Shown one piece after another: positions 1 to 5,960 of a DNA stretch of 8,712 bases. A model generated the notes under the pieces. It made no database searches and had not been told where the DNA came from. It was given only the letters and a program-made list of their open reading frames with translations. The DNA is taken from the NCBI GenBank assembly GCA_910579595.1, contig CAJTVM010000106.1, forward strand, positions 1 to 8,712, given 5' to 3'. How positions within the stretch are numbered: the stretch's first letter is position 1; the number at the start of each line of letters is the position of its first letter. The DNA is from an uncultured Oscillospiraceae bacterium. GTDB taxonomy: Bacteria; Bacillota; Clostridia; Oscillospirales; Oscillospiraceae. A program made the translations under genes and the position numbers.

Positions 1-54
1 ACCTGTGACCCCTTGCTTGTAAGGCAAGTGCTCTCCCAGCTGAGCTATGCTCCC
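1..54 (-). tRNA. tRNA-Val (anticodon UAC), 3' part cut off by window edge
   Basis: The reverse complement reads as the first 54 nt of a tRNA. It has a 7-nt acceptor strand (GGGAGCA), T8-A9, a D arm GCTC/GAGC with AGCTGGGA loop, an anticodon stem CTTGC/GCAAG around loop CTTACAA, a variable loop and the first T-stem strand CAGGT. The anticodon TAC reads valine codons. The remaining T loop, acceptor 3' strand and any CCA lie outside the window. The D and anticodon arms closely follow the usual bacterial tRNA-Val pattern. It is expressed leftwards from the promoter at 90-118. Confidence 0.95.
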
Positions 55-89
55 CAATTATCTGCAACGTTCGTCAGACGACAGGGGTT

Positions 90-118
90 ATTATAGCAAA
101 GGAGTGGGGAGATGTCAA
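90..118 (-). promoter_or_regulatory. sigma-A promoter of the tRNA-Val gene
   Basis: On the minus strand there is a perfect -35 TTGACA (113-118) and a perfect -10 TATAAT (90-95) separated by exactly 17 nt. The start of transcription should fall near 83, about 29 nt before the mature tRNA 5' end. Matches to consensus in both boxes fit a highly expressed stable-RNA gene. Confidence 0.92.
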
Positions 119-160
119 GAAGAATTTACAAATTTTTTTGGCAGCTAAAGCAGCAGATTA

Positions 161-201
161 AATGCAGAAAAGGTTTTTCAGCCTTTTCTGCATTATTTTT
201 T
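161..201 (+). terminator. intrinsic terminator hairpin with no obvious upstream gene
   Basis: A perfect 13-bp inverted repeat (AATGCAGAAAAGG at 161-173, its complement at 182-194) has an 8-nt loop and is followed by A plus six T (196-201) on the plus strand. The minus-strand side has only TTTAATC after the stem, so the polarity is rightward. No plus-strand gene precedes it in the window. It may insulate the tRNA promoter region from rightward transcription, or be left over from a lost gene. Confidence 0.7.
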
Positions 202-242
202 CACCAAAGTTTTGGCAAAAACGGGCAAAATGGGTGATTTAA

Positions 243-503
243 GTGAGGATTTTGACGCTGGAGGGCCGCCGGAAAATTGAATTGATGTGGCGGTACAATG
301 AATCTCCGGTAAAGATTGCCGCCGCGCTGGAAATCAGTCAGTGTACCGTATATACGGAACTGAAACGGGGCCAGGAGACGGACGGGGCAGGCGACGTAGT
401 ACTGGATGAGAACTTCTGGTCTACCAGCGCCATAGGCTTCCTCCCAGTTCCCTTCGGCAACCATCTGCTTGGCCTCCGCAATTTCTGTTTTCATCTGCCG
501 TGA
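243..503 (+). pseudogene. small helix-turn-helix (HTH_38-like) ORF, probably a 3'-degraded remnant
   Basis: An 86-codon GTG-start frame. Residues about 3-43 read like the N-terminal helix-turn-helix of IS30-type transposases and of small clostridial HTH proteins: LTLEGRRKIELMWR, then SPVKIAAALEISQCTVYTEL followed by KRG. The VVLDENF stretch (residues 52-58) also fits the usual continuation of such small proteins. From about residue 59 (nt 417) the translation turns proline/phenylalanine-rich and stops resembling the family, suggesting a frameshift or fusion to unrelated DNA. No convincing ribosome binding site precedes the GTG, and the codon before it is a stop (TAA 240-242). The pyrE promoter lies shortly downstream. 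It could instead be a genuine but diverged small DNA-binding protein. Confidence 0.45.
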
Positions 504-526
504 TCCTGAGCACAGAAAGAAAAGCC

Positions 527-555
527 TTGCCGCAGGCGGTGGACAGTGATATAAT
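527..555 (+). promoter_or_regulatory. probable sigma-A promoter of pyrE-radC
   Basis: -35 TTGCCG (527-532), 17-nt spacer, perfect -10 TATAAT (550-555). Transcription should start near 562, leaving a leader of about 47 nt before the pyrE ATG. No PyrR-binding or attenuator hairpin is visible in that short leader. Confidence 0.75.
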
Positions 556-594
556 AATTGCAATTCTATCCCATTTTCAGCCTGTATTACAGGG

Positions 595-600
595 AAGGAG
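595..600 (+). promoter_or_regulatory. ribosome binding site deciding the pyrE start
   Basis: AAGGAG lies 8 nt before ATG 609. An in-frame start at 558 lies upstream of the predicted transcription start and has no such site, so 609 is preferred. Confidence 0.85.
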
Positions 601-608
601 AGAACCAT

Positions 609-1283
609 ATGACTTACCGCGAGGAATTCATCCATTTCATGGTGCGCTCCGGCGTACTCACCTTTGGGGACTTCACCACCAAGTCCGGCCGCAAGACCCC
701 CTACTTTGTCAATACTGGCAACTACAAAACCGGTGCCCAGGCGTCCCGGCTGGGGGACTACTATGCCGCCTGCATCCAGGAGCATATGCCCGATGGCATC
801 GACGCCCTGTTCGGCCCCGCCTATAAGGGCATCCCCCTGGCAGTGTCCGCCGCGTCTGCGCTGTACCGCAGTTGTGGTCGGGATCTGCCTTACTGCTTCA
901 ACCGCAAGGAGGCCAAGGACCACGGCGAGGGCGGCGCCATGGTGGGCTATAACCCCCAGGACGGCGACCGTATTGCCATCGTTGAGGACGTGGTGACCGC
1001 CGGCACCGCCGTGCGGGAGACCATCGAGCTCTTCAAATCCGTGGCGGACGTAAAATTCGCCGCCCTGTTTGTCAGCGTTGACCGCATGGAGCGGGGCACC
1101 CGGGACTGCACCACTCTGGACGAGCTGCGCCAGGACTACGGCATCCGGGTGTACCCCATCGTTACCATCCGGGACATCATGGACTGCCTCCATAATAAAG
1201 AGGTGGACGGGAAGGTCTGCATTGACGATGCCATGCTGGGCCGGATGGAGGACTACCTCGCCCGGTACGGAGCCAAGGGCTGA
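609..1283 (+). CDS. pyrE: orotate phosphoribosyltransferase
   Basis: Joins orotate to PRPP to give orotidine 5'-phosphate, the fifth step of de novo pyrimidine synthesis, in the cytosol. The 224-residue product has the usual length for the family. Visible motifs are SGRKTPYFVNTG (26-37, orotate/PRPP-binding lysine), LFGPAYKGIPLAV (67-79), FNRKEAKDHGEGG (97-109, the flexible catalytic loop with Lys and His) and the PRPP-binding loop IAIVEDVVTAGTA (122-134). The FNRKEAKDHGEGG loop is of the type also found in the enterobacterial enzyme. It is the first gene of a two-gene unit with radC, which starts 7 nt after its stop codon. No other pyr genes are in the window, so it appears to sit outside a pyr operon. 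All key motifs are intact, so it should be functional. Confidence 0.97.
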   Translation: MTYREEFIHFMVRSGVLTFGDFTTKSGRKTPYFVNTGNYKTGAQASRLGDYYAACIQEHMPDGIDALFGPAYKGIPLAVSAASALYRSCGRDLPYCFNRKEAKDHGEGGAMVGYNPQDGDRIAIVEDVVTAGTAVRETIELFKSVADVKFAALFVSVDRMERGTRDCTTLDELRQDYGIRVYPIVTIRDIMDCLHNKEVDGKVCIDDAMLGRMEDYLARYGAKG

Positions 1284-1290
1284 CCATCCC

Positions 1291-1998
1291 GTGGCGGATC
1301 AAAAGAGGGAAAAGAAAGCGCCCAGCGTCCACACCGGCCACCGGAAGCGCACCAAGGACGAGTTTTTGGCCAATGGGCTGAACGGACTGCCTGATCACAA
1401 AGTGCTGGAGCTGCTGCTGTTTTACGCCATCCCCCAGGGAGATGTGAACCCGCTGGCCCACACGCTGATGGAACATTTCGGTTCCCTGGCCGGGGTGTTC
1501 CACGCCACCCCGGAGCAGCTCATGTCGGTGGACGGCGTGGGGTACAACACGGCGGTGCTGATCCGGCTGATCCCGGCGGTGGCCGCCCGATACCTACAGG
1601 CAAACAGCAGCTTTGACGGGCAGCTGATCAGTACCTGGCAGTTCCGGGAACTGCTGCTCCCCCTGTTCTTCGGCCAGCGCAGCGAGCTGGCCTACCTGGT
1701 GTGTATGGACGGCAAAAGCAAGCTCATCGTCACCAAAAAGCTGGGGGAGGGGATCGCGGACACGGTGCGCATCACCGCCCGCAAGGTGCTGGAAACCGCC
1801 CTGGGCTGCAACGCCACCAGGGTGGCGCTGGCTCACAACCACGTGTCCGGCGTGGCCCTGTGGTCGGACGCGGATGTGGACACCACCCTGTATTTGAAGC
1901 CGCTGCTCCAGGCAGCGGGGATCGAACTGGTGGACCACTTCATCATCGCCAACGACGACATGGTATCCATGGCGGATTCCGGACTGCTGAAAGACTGA
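1291..1998 (+). CDS. radC: RadC-family JAMM-domain protein (UPF0758)
   Basis: A 235-residue RadC-type protein. Residues about 20-100 form the N-terminal helix-hairpin-helix part (VDGVGYNTAVLIRLIP at 80-95). Residues about 108-230 are the JAB1/MPN metalloprotease-like domain, with the zinc motif H182-x-H184-x7-S192-x2-D195 and a likely upstream Glu132. The family consensus HNHPSG is HNHVSG here, so the conserved proline is replaced by valine, but all metal ligands are kept. The cellular role of RadC is unsettled: the old DNA-repair assignment in E. coli was not confirmed, and members recur near mobile and recombination genes. The start is GTG 1291, the only frame entry near the pyrE stop (1281-1283); the upstream AAGGG (1275-1279) is weak, suggesting translational coupling to pyrE. 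The frame stays open into pyrE, but that part is a shadow. A terminator follows immediately. Confidence 0.93.
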   Translation: MADQKREKKAPSVHTGHRKRTKDEFLANGLNGLPDHKVLELLLFYAIPQGDVNPLAHTLMEHFGSLAGVFHATPEQLMSVDGVGYNTAVLIRLIPAVAARYLQANSSFDGQLISTWQFRELLLPLFFGQRSELAYLVCMDGKSKLIVTKKLGEGIADTVRITARKVLETALGCNATRVALAHNHVSGVALWSDADVDTTLYLKPLLQAAGIELVDHFIIANDDMVSMADSGLLKD

Positions 1999-1999
1999 C

Positions 2000-2039
2000 A
2001 ACGGCGGAGCGATCTGATATGGATCGCTCCGCCGTTTTT
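2000..2039 (+). terminator. intrinsic terminator of pyrE-radC
   Basis: A perfect 15-bp G+C-rich stem (AACGGCGGAGCGATC at 2000-2014, complement at 2022-2036) with a 7-nt loop and a T run through 2039. It begins one base after the radC stop. The converging minus-strand gene ends at 2058; read in that direction the stem has only TT then GTC after it, so it would be a weaker terminator for that gene. Confidence 0.92.
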
Positions 2040-2057
2040 GCGTTTGGGAGAAGGCGC

Positions 2058-3785
2058 TTAGGTGTAGGCCCGGTACAGGAAGGTGATGATCTCGCCGCGG
2101 CTGCAAATCTTGCCGGGGCTAAAGGTGGTATCGGTGGCTCCGGTGGTAACCTCGGCCTCCAAGGCCCACAGCACAGCCTCCGCCGCAGACAGGTCCATCG
2201 GCACGTCAGAGAAAGGGTTTTCCCCGGAGGATTCCGGCCTCTCAAAGGCCTGCCAGATGTAATACACCGCGTAGAGCCGGGTGCAAGGGGCATCGGGGGT
2301 AAAATCCGCCCCGATGATCCCCTTTTCCGCCGCCCACCGCGCCGCCTTGCTGTAGAACTCATCCCCAGTCATAGGGATGGGGGGCTGGGCGCTGGATTCC
2401 TTTTCTCCATCCGCCCGCCACAGGAAGGTGAGGATTTCCCCATGGGTGCAGGTTCTATCAGGGGAAAATTTGGTGGGGGTGGTGCCGGTGGTGATTTCAT
2501 TGGCAACCGCCCAACCCACCGCATCGCGATAGAAGGCGCCAGGCAGCACGTCGGTGAACTCCCCAACCGGATCCTCAGAAGGAATGAACTCTGAAGGGAC
2601 AGGCGTGGAGGGCTCGGGATCGGCAGAGGGCACATAATCGGATCCGGCCAGGGTCAGGACGTCGGCGCCGTACAACCGTTTCGTGCTGTCCCCATAGGTG
2701 TAGCGGATATCCTGCGCCATCACGTAACGTCCGCCGCCAAGGCTGTACCGCGGCATATGAATGGTGTAGCCGCTGGCCACACTGCCGGAGGTGCCGGCCA
2801 GGAACAGCGCGTCAAGACGCGCCGTACTGCCATCATCCGTGTCGCCGTTGGTGATGTCCACCAAATAGCTCTGATCGTTGATCCGGACGATATTCCACAT
2901 ATGGGCGCCGGAAGTGTAGCCGGAAACCGTATAACAGGAAATTTTATTGGCAAAGGCTGAGATATCGCACAGGTATTTAAAGGCTTTGGCGTAGCCCTCG
3001 CACACCACATCGGTGCTGGGATTGTTGTCAAACACATAGATCATCTGCCAGGGATCGCCGTAGGGATAGCGGCTGCTGGACGCGGCGGTATCGTTGTAGG
3101 AAACCTGGCCGCAGATGTAATCCCGATAAGCAACCAACTTGTCGTAGTCGGACATCCTGGCACAGCGGTCCACCAGCGCCTGGGCGTTCTCCGCCGCTGC
3201 CGCCGCCGCACCGGTTTTTGCGGGATCGGGCACATAGGAATAGTACTTTTTGCCGTCCGGCGTGCTGAGGGCATAATTCTGGGCAACCGCCATTTTAAAG
3301 GTAATGGATGACACCACTCCGTTATAGCCGGATCCGTAGCTGAACTGCGTCCCGCTCGTCTTGTCATACCAGTACAGCTCATAGGGGAGATCCGCCAGCA
3401 GCGCATCGAAAATGAGGTTGGTGTTCACCTGCCGGAGCGAACCGCCCGAGGCGGTCACGCCCAGATCTGACACGTCAATCTTGAAAACAGAGGAATCCAG
3501 GCTGCCGTTGGCTACCTTGGTGATTTCCGTCCGCAAACGGTTATAAATCTGGAGGTTGGCTCCGCTCAGCGCGGTTTCTCCATAGCGGGCCAGCATGGCC
3601 TCCTGGCGGCTCGTGTAAACCGTATCCTCAGCATAACCGGCAAACAGAGCTTCACTGTCCGGCGTGTCCCCTCCGGATGTCACGGCGGTAGCTTCCGCTG
3701 CCGGCCAGACAGCCCAGGCCCGTACCGGGAGCGCCCCCAGCGACAAGGCCAGCGCCAGCAAAACCGCCATTGATTTCTTTCCCAT
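2058..3785 (-). CDS. secreted transglutaminase-like protein with three C-terminal SLH domains
   Basis: A 575-residue exported surface protein. Residues 1-25 are a signal peptide (MGKKSMAVLLALALSLGALP, then AWA). A transglutaminase-like (papain-fold) domain spans about 205-320. Its probable catalytic triad is Cys262 (DVVCEGYAKAFKYLC), His295 (GAHMWNIVRIND) and Asp310 (YLVDITNGD). A Pro/Ser-rich linker (about 385-408) leads to three S-layer-homology repeats at about 410-458, 473-516 and 525-573, which should bind secondary cell-wall polymer. Family knowledge: such domains act as proteases, amidases or cross-linkers, and which applies here cannot be told. The start is set by AAAGGGG (3793-3799) 7 nt before ATG 3785; promoter at 3854-3882. 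The gene stands alone, convergent with radC. The SLH TRAE-type motifs appear as THGE and SRGE, and the second repeat is the most diverged. Confidence 0.9.
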   Translation of the reverse strand: MGKKSMAVLLALALSLGALPVRAWAVWPAAEATAVTSGGDTPDSEALFAGYAEDTVYTSRQEAMLARYGETALSGANLQIYNRLRTEITKVANGSLDSSVFKIDVSDLGVTASGGSLRQVNTNLIFDALLADLPYELYWYDKTSGTQFSYGSGYNGVVSSITFKMAVAQNYALSTPDGKKYYSYVPDPAKTGAAAAAAENAQALVDRCARMSDYDKLVAYRDYICGQVSYNDTAASSSRYPYGDPWQMIYVFDNNPSTDVVCEGYAKAFKYLCDISAFANKISCYTVSGYTSGAHMWNIVRINDQSYLVDITNGDTDDGSTARLDALFLAGTSGSVASGYTIHMPRYSLGGGRYVMAQDIRYTYGDSTKRLYGADVLTLAGSDYVPSADPEPSTPVPSEFIPSEDPVGEFTDVLPGAFYRDAVGWAVANEITTGTTPTKFSPDRTCTHGEILTFLWRADGEKESSAQPPIPMTGDEFYSKAARWAAEKGIIGADFTPDAPCTRLYAVYYIWQAFERPESSGENPFSDVPMDLSAAEAVLWALEAEVTTGATDTTFSPGKICSRGEIITFLYRAYT

Positions 3786-3853
3786 GATTTTACCCCTTTC
3801 CGCGATATCTGCCGGATACGTCAGACTCTATCGTTTGCATATGTGAATGTATT

Positions 3854-3882
3854 ATTTTATCAAAATCCCCACTTTTTTGCAA
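3854..3882 (-). promoter_or_regulatory. probable sigma-A promoter of the SLH-transglutaminase gene
   Basis: On the minus strand, -35 TTGCAA (3877-3882), 17-nt spacer, -10 TAAAAT (3854-3859), with an A+T-rich stretch upstream. Transcription would start near 3847, giving a leader of about 60 nt. Confidence 0.7.
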
Positions 3883-3900
3883 GCGTTTTTTCGAGAAATA

Positions 3901-3926
3901 AGGTCCCCGGCATTCATCGGAGACCT
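3901..3926. other. imperfect inverted repeat upstream of the SLH gene promoter
   Basis: AGGTCCCCG (3901-3909) pairs with CGGAGACCT (3918-3926) with one mismatch, 8-nt loop. It lies about 19 nt upstream of the -35 box at 3877-3882 on the minus strand. It could be an operator, or a weak terminator reading leftwards (stem followed by TTATTTCT). The polarity is not decidable by eye. Confidence 0.35.
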
Positions 3927-4208
3927 CGCGCTCATTTTGTCCTTCCCACAATCAGAAGGCTATTGTAATGACATCCGTATCTACGATGGTATCCCACCCG
4001 TCCGTTTCAAACAGGGCGCGGTTGAGGCAGCATATGTCCTCTCCAGCACAGGCACTTCCGCCATTCTGACCGATCCCGGCCTGTCAATACCGGGAACAGG
4101 CCGGGCGGAGGATTCCCTGGAAGCATTTTCGTAAATTTTCGGAAAGACCTGGAATGCCAGAGGAATAAAACCCGGCTGAAATGGAGAAACTTCCTGAGAC
4201 TGGCCCAA
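3927..4208 (+). other. gene-poor interval with a 10-bp hairpin (4075-4105)
   Basis: No convincing gene is seen between the SLH promoter and the hairpin at 4209. Frames exist on both strands (plus to 4134, minus 4208-3981), but neither has a good ribosome binding site or a recognisable product. The interval contains a perfect 10-bp stem, CCCGGCCTGT (4075-4084) with its complement at 4096-4105 around an 11-nt loop, without a T run. A short CTGG/CCAG stem lies near 4152-4163. It may be the long 5' leader of the gene at 4264. No clear -35/-10 pair was found, so where that gene's transcript starts is unknown. Confidence 0.4.
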
Positions 4209-4237
4209 GGAAAAGCCACCCTTCGGGTGGCTTTTCC
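4209..4237 (+). terminator. terminator-like hairpin directly before the 4264 gene
   Basis: A perfect 13-bp stem, GGAAAAGCCACCC (4209-4221) and complement (4225-4237), closes a TTC loop. The stem ends in A4/T4 tracts, giving the look of a bidirectional intrinsic terminator (GC core then TTTT). It lies only 13 nt upstream of the next gene's ribosome binding site. It either ends an upstream transcript or acts as an attenuator in the leader. Confidence 0.65.
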
Positions 4238-4250
4238 ACTATGTGGAATC

Positions 4251-4256
4251 AGGAGG
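4251..4256 (+). promoter_or_regulatory. ribosome binding site of the 4264 gene
   Basis: A perfect AGGAGG 7 nt before ATG 4264. This rules out the in-frame GTG at 4243, which lies upstream of it. Confidence 0.9.
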
Positions 4257-4263
4257 TAAGGCG

Positions 4264-4926
4264 ATGAAAGACAGGGCGGAATTAGGCCGTGAGCTGTATG
4301 ATCTGGGACTGCGTTTGGGAAGCTTAGGCGCTGTGGCCATCGGCAGCGGCGGCGGATCCCTGGCCAGCACCCTAGCCCGGGCGGCGGGATGCGGTGTGGC
4401 CCTGGCGGGCGGGGAGGCCCGGTTCCACGATGGCGGCTGTGCTGCCTGCAGCGCGTGGGTGGGGCGGTACTATAACCTGCCCGCCACACTGTTCGTCCGG
4501 CAGGATGGGGCGGAGGTGGAGCTGTTCCTCACCGATGGCCGGGGCCGCAGCTTCCACCGGCGGCTGGACGGGGGAGGCCCCGACGCCGCTGTGGTGGAAT
4601 GGGATCTGCTGGCGGGGACGGACTGCGCCTGGGTGGCCAACCGGGTGGGGGATTGCCGCGCCGCCGGGGGGCTGGCGGCGGCGGTCGGCCCCACCGCCCT
4701 CACCTTGGCGCTGGAGCGGCTGGGATATGAGGTATCCGATCCCCCGGCGACCGGCGCGGTGGTATTCCGGGCTGACCGGGAGGGGCTGACTTTGACGGTG
4801 GAACGCAACGGCACGGTGCTGCGCCCGGTGGGGGAGGACGCCCTGGAGGCCGCAGCCTGCTTTGTGGAGGAGCCCCAGGCGGTGCCCGCCTTCCGTCCGG
4901 CGGACGGCGGCGGGGAGCAGAAATGA
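4264..4926 (+). CDS. unassigned 220-residue protein, possibly a degenerate phosphohexomutase-like fold
   Basis: I do not recognise this with certainty. It is a soluble, Gly/Ala-rich protein with no signal peptide or membrane helix, encoded in the most G+C-rich part of the window. The order of motifs recalls alpha-D-phosphohexomutases (GlmM/ManB type). A helix then GAVAIGSGGGSLASTLARA (22-40) sits where VxVGxDxRxS is expected. LPATLFVRQDGAEVELFLTD (72-91) is where the TxSHNP active-site segment and following strand would be. GAVVFRADREGLTLTVERNG (164-183) resembles the DGDxDRL metal loop. If so, the catalytic serine and the metal-binding aspartates are missing and domains III-IV are absent, as family enzymes have about 450 residues. 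That would make it a non-catalytic relative. The start is fixed by AGGAGG at 4251. A 16-bp hairpin follows the stop. That a coding gene is here is nearly certain; the family link is inference. Confidence 0.85.
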   Translation: MKDRAELGRELYDLGLRLGSLGAVAIGSGGGSLASTLARAAGCGVALAGGEARFHDGGCAACSAWVGRYYNLPATLFVRQDGAEVELFLTDGRGRSFHRRLDGGGPDAAVVEWDLLAGTDCAWVANRVGDCRAAGGLAAAVGPTALTLALERLGYEVSDPPATGAVVFRADREGLTLTVERNGTVLRPVGEDALEAAACFVEEPQAVPAFRPADGGGEQK

Positions 4927-4930
4927 CAGC

Positions 4931-4968
4931 AACAGGCCCACAGGTTTCCAGGAACCTGTGGGCCTGTT
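4931..4968 (+). terminator. 16-bp hairpin after the 4264 gene, no T run
   Basis: AACAGGCCCACAGGTT (4931-4946) pairs perfectly with 4953-4968 around a 6-nt loop, starting 4 nt after the stop codon. The bases after it are ACAATTCC, so the U tract of a standard intrinsic terminator is lacking. It could still protect the 3' end or stop transcription with Rho or other help. Confidence 0.55.
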
Positions 4969-4994
4969 ACAATTCCGGCTTGTTTGGCCTGACC

Positions 4995-5234
4995 AGCCAA
5001 TCCGAAGCCCCTGCAGCTATTGGCCCCTATTCTCAGGGATATGCTATAGCTGGGCTGGTCATCACTTCCGGTCAATTGCCCGTAAATATGACCACGGGCA
5101 CTATACCCGAGGGAATTGCCGCACAGGCTGAGGAAAGTTGCAAGAATGTAGGCGCGATTTTGGCTGCTGCTGGCTCCGGCTGCGACACGGTTGTCAAAAC
5201 TACCTGTTTCTTAGCCGACATGGCGGCATTCAAT
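4995..5234 (+). pseudogene. RidA (YjgF/YER057c/UK114) family remnant, truncated at both ends
   Basis: The frame reads SEAPAAIGPYSQGYAIAGLV, then ITSGQLPVN, an EESCKNVGAIL helix and VVKTTCFLADMAAFN. This covers roughly the first 80 of about 126 residues of a RidA imine/enamine deaminase. The usual start (about 7 residues before the SEAP segment) and a ribosome binding site are missing: the sequence runs back into the hairpin at 4931-4968. After AAFN (to 5234) the similarity ends abruptly. The C-terminal third, which carries the conserved catalytic arginine in the GPARS-type motif, is gone. The open frame continues to 5297 with unrelated residues. It cannot be a functional deaminase. The loss of both ends points to recombination on each side rather than point decay. 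Confidence 0.82.
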
Positions 5235-5263
5235 TTGCACAGGTTGCGTAAAAGTGCTATACT
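5235..5263 (+). promoter_or_regulatory. probable sigma-A promoter at the RidA breakpoint, driving the sigma-factor cluster
   Basis: -35 TTGCAC (5235-5240), 17-nt spacer, -10 TATACT (5258-5263); start near 5270, about 89 nt before the ECF sigma gene. The -35 box begins directly after the last RidA-like codon. An alternative pair, TTGCGT (5244-5249) and TATAAT (5268-5273) with an 18-nt spacer, overlaps it. Confidence 0.6.
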
Positions 5264-5358
5264 GAATTATAATTTCAAAATTTATACGGTCCTTTAGCCA
5301 ATACAGGGCGATAAGAAAACGTTACGTAAACATAGGGGAACTGAAAGGGGGCGATACT

Positions 5359-5865
5359 ATGACCCATGATATCAGTTCATTTATAGAGAAATTCTACTGT
5401 AAGCATTACAAAAAACTCTATACTTACGCATTTTCAATTCTGCGGCACCGCATGGATGCGGAGGCTGCTGTGCAGGAAGCCTTTGCTGCGGCCTGTGAAT
5501 CGCCGGCAGAATTGATGAACAGCGAAAATCCAGTCGGCTGGATGAAAAAAGCAGTCAAGTTTCGGGCTCTGCAACTACTGGGTGAACGAAAACGTGCAGA
5601 CACGCTTCTGCTCACCTTGACATCTCTTAGCCCCGGTGTAAATCTTTCCGCACAGGATGGTGCAGACACGGAACTGGAATTGCTATGTCAAGCCATCGTA
5701 TCTAAAGACGAATTTGACTTCTTCTTACGCCTTGCCCTTGGCGCTACAACATTTATTGAGGAATCAAAAAGGCTGCATATCAAGTTACCAGCTTGCTATA
5801 AGCGTTTTGAACGTATACGGGATAAACTCCAACGCAGCATCGGCAAATACTACAAACACGAATAG
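5359..5865 (+). CDS. ECF-type RNA polymerase sigma factor
   Basis: A 168-residue sigma-70 family factor of the extracytoplasmic-function (ECF) type. It should direct RNA polymerase to a small set of promoters on an outside signal. Region 2 spans about 13-78: YKKLYTYAFSILRHRMDAEA, followed by AVQEAF, equivalent to the DAEDAVQETF helix, and WMKKAVKFRALQLL. A linker follows, then the region 4 helix-turn-helix at about 116-160 (IEESKRLHIKLPACYKRFER at 133-152). Its length is standard for ECF factors. ATG 5359 is preceded by AAAGGGGG (5344-5351) at 7 nt. It is followed after 95 nt by a membrane protein of anti-sigma layout, the usual sigma/anti-sigma pair order. Region 4 is diverged from typical ECF sequences, so the subgroup cannot be named by eye. 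Confidence 0.85.
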   Translation: MTHDISSFIEKFYCKHYKKLYTYAFSILRHRMDAEAAVQEAFAAACESPAELMNSENPVGWMKKAVKFRALQLLGERKRADTLLLTLTSLSPGVNLSAQDGADTELELLCQAIVSKDEFDFFLRLALGATTFIEESKRLHIKLPACYKRFERIRDKLQRSIGKYYKHE

Positions 5866-5947
5866 AGTTATATGTGCAAAACGCCGAAGTTTAGGAAATT
5901 TCAAAATTATTGTCTAAAAGCAGGTCTCTAAACCGCTATATAAGTGT

Positions 5948-5954
5948 AGGGGGA
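5948..5954 (+). promoter_or_regulatory. ribosome binding site deciding the anti-sigma start
   Basis: AGGGGGA lies 6 nt before ATG 5961. The in-frame ATG at 5910 has no such site. Confidence 0.8.
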
Positions 5955-5960
5955 CAAAAA

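Noticed and set aside
201..1193. 330-codon minus-strand frame across pyrE
   Set aside because: It lies antisense to an unmistakable pyrE and shows no family pattern; long antisense frames are expected in G+C-rich coding DNA.
1594..2106. Minus-strand frame antisense to radC
   Set aside because: It crosses the terminator at 2000-2039 and opposes the conserved JAMM domain; no ribosome binding site.
1701..2594. 297-codon plus-strand frame
   Set aside because: It runs out of frame through radC, its terminator and the reverse of the SLH gene; the translation is Gly/Arg-rich with no motifs.
3847..4134. Plus-strand 95-codon frame in the leader interval
   Set aside because: It begins inside the SLH gene's promoter region with no ribosome binding site, and its product resembles nothing I know.
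4145..4175. Partial likeness to a TPP riboswitch segment (CTGGAATGCCAG)
   Set aside because: The required CTGAGA and ACCC elements are not in the right order or spacing, so it is treated as chance.
3981..4208. Minus-strand 75-codon frame opposite the leader
   Set aside because: No ribosome binding site and no recognisable motif; it ends in low-information sequence.
4372..5075. Two long minus-strand frames opposite the 4264 gene
   Set aside because: They are antisense shadows of a G+C-rich gene that has a perfect ribosome binding site on the plus strand.
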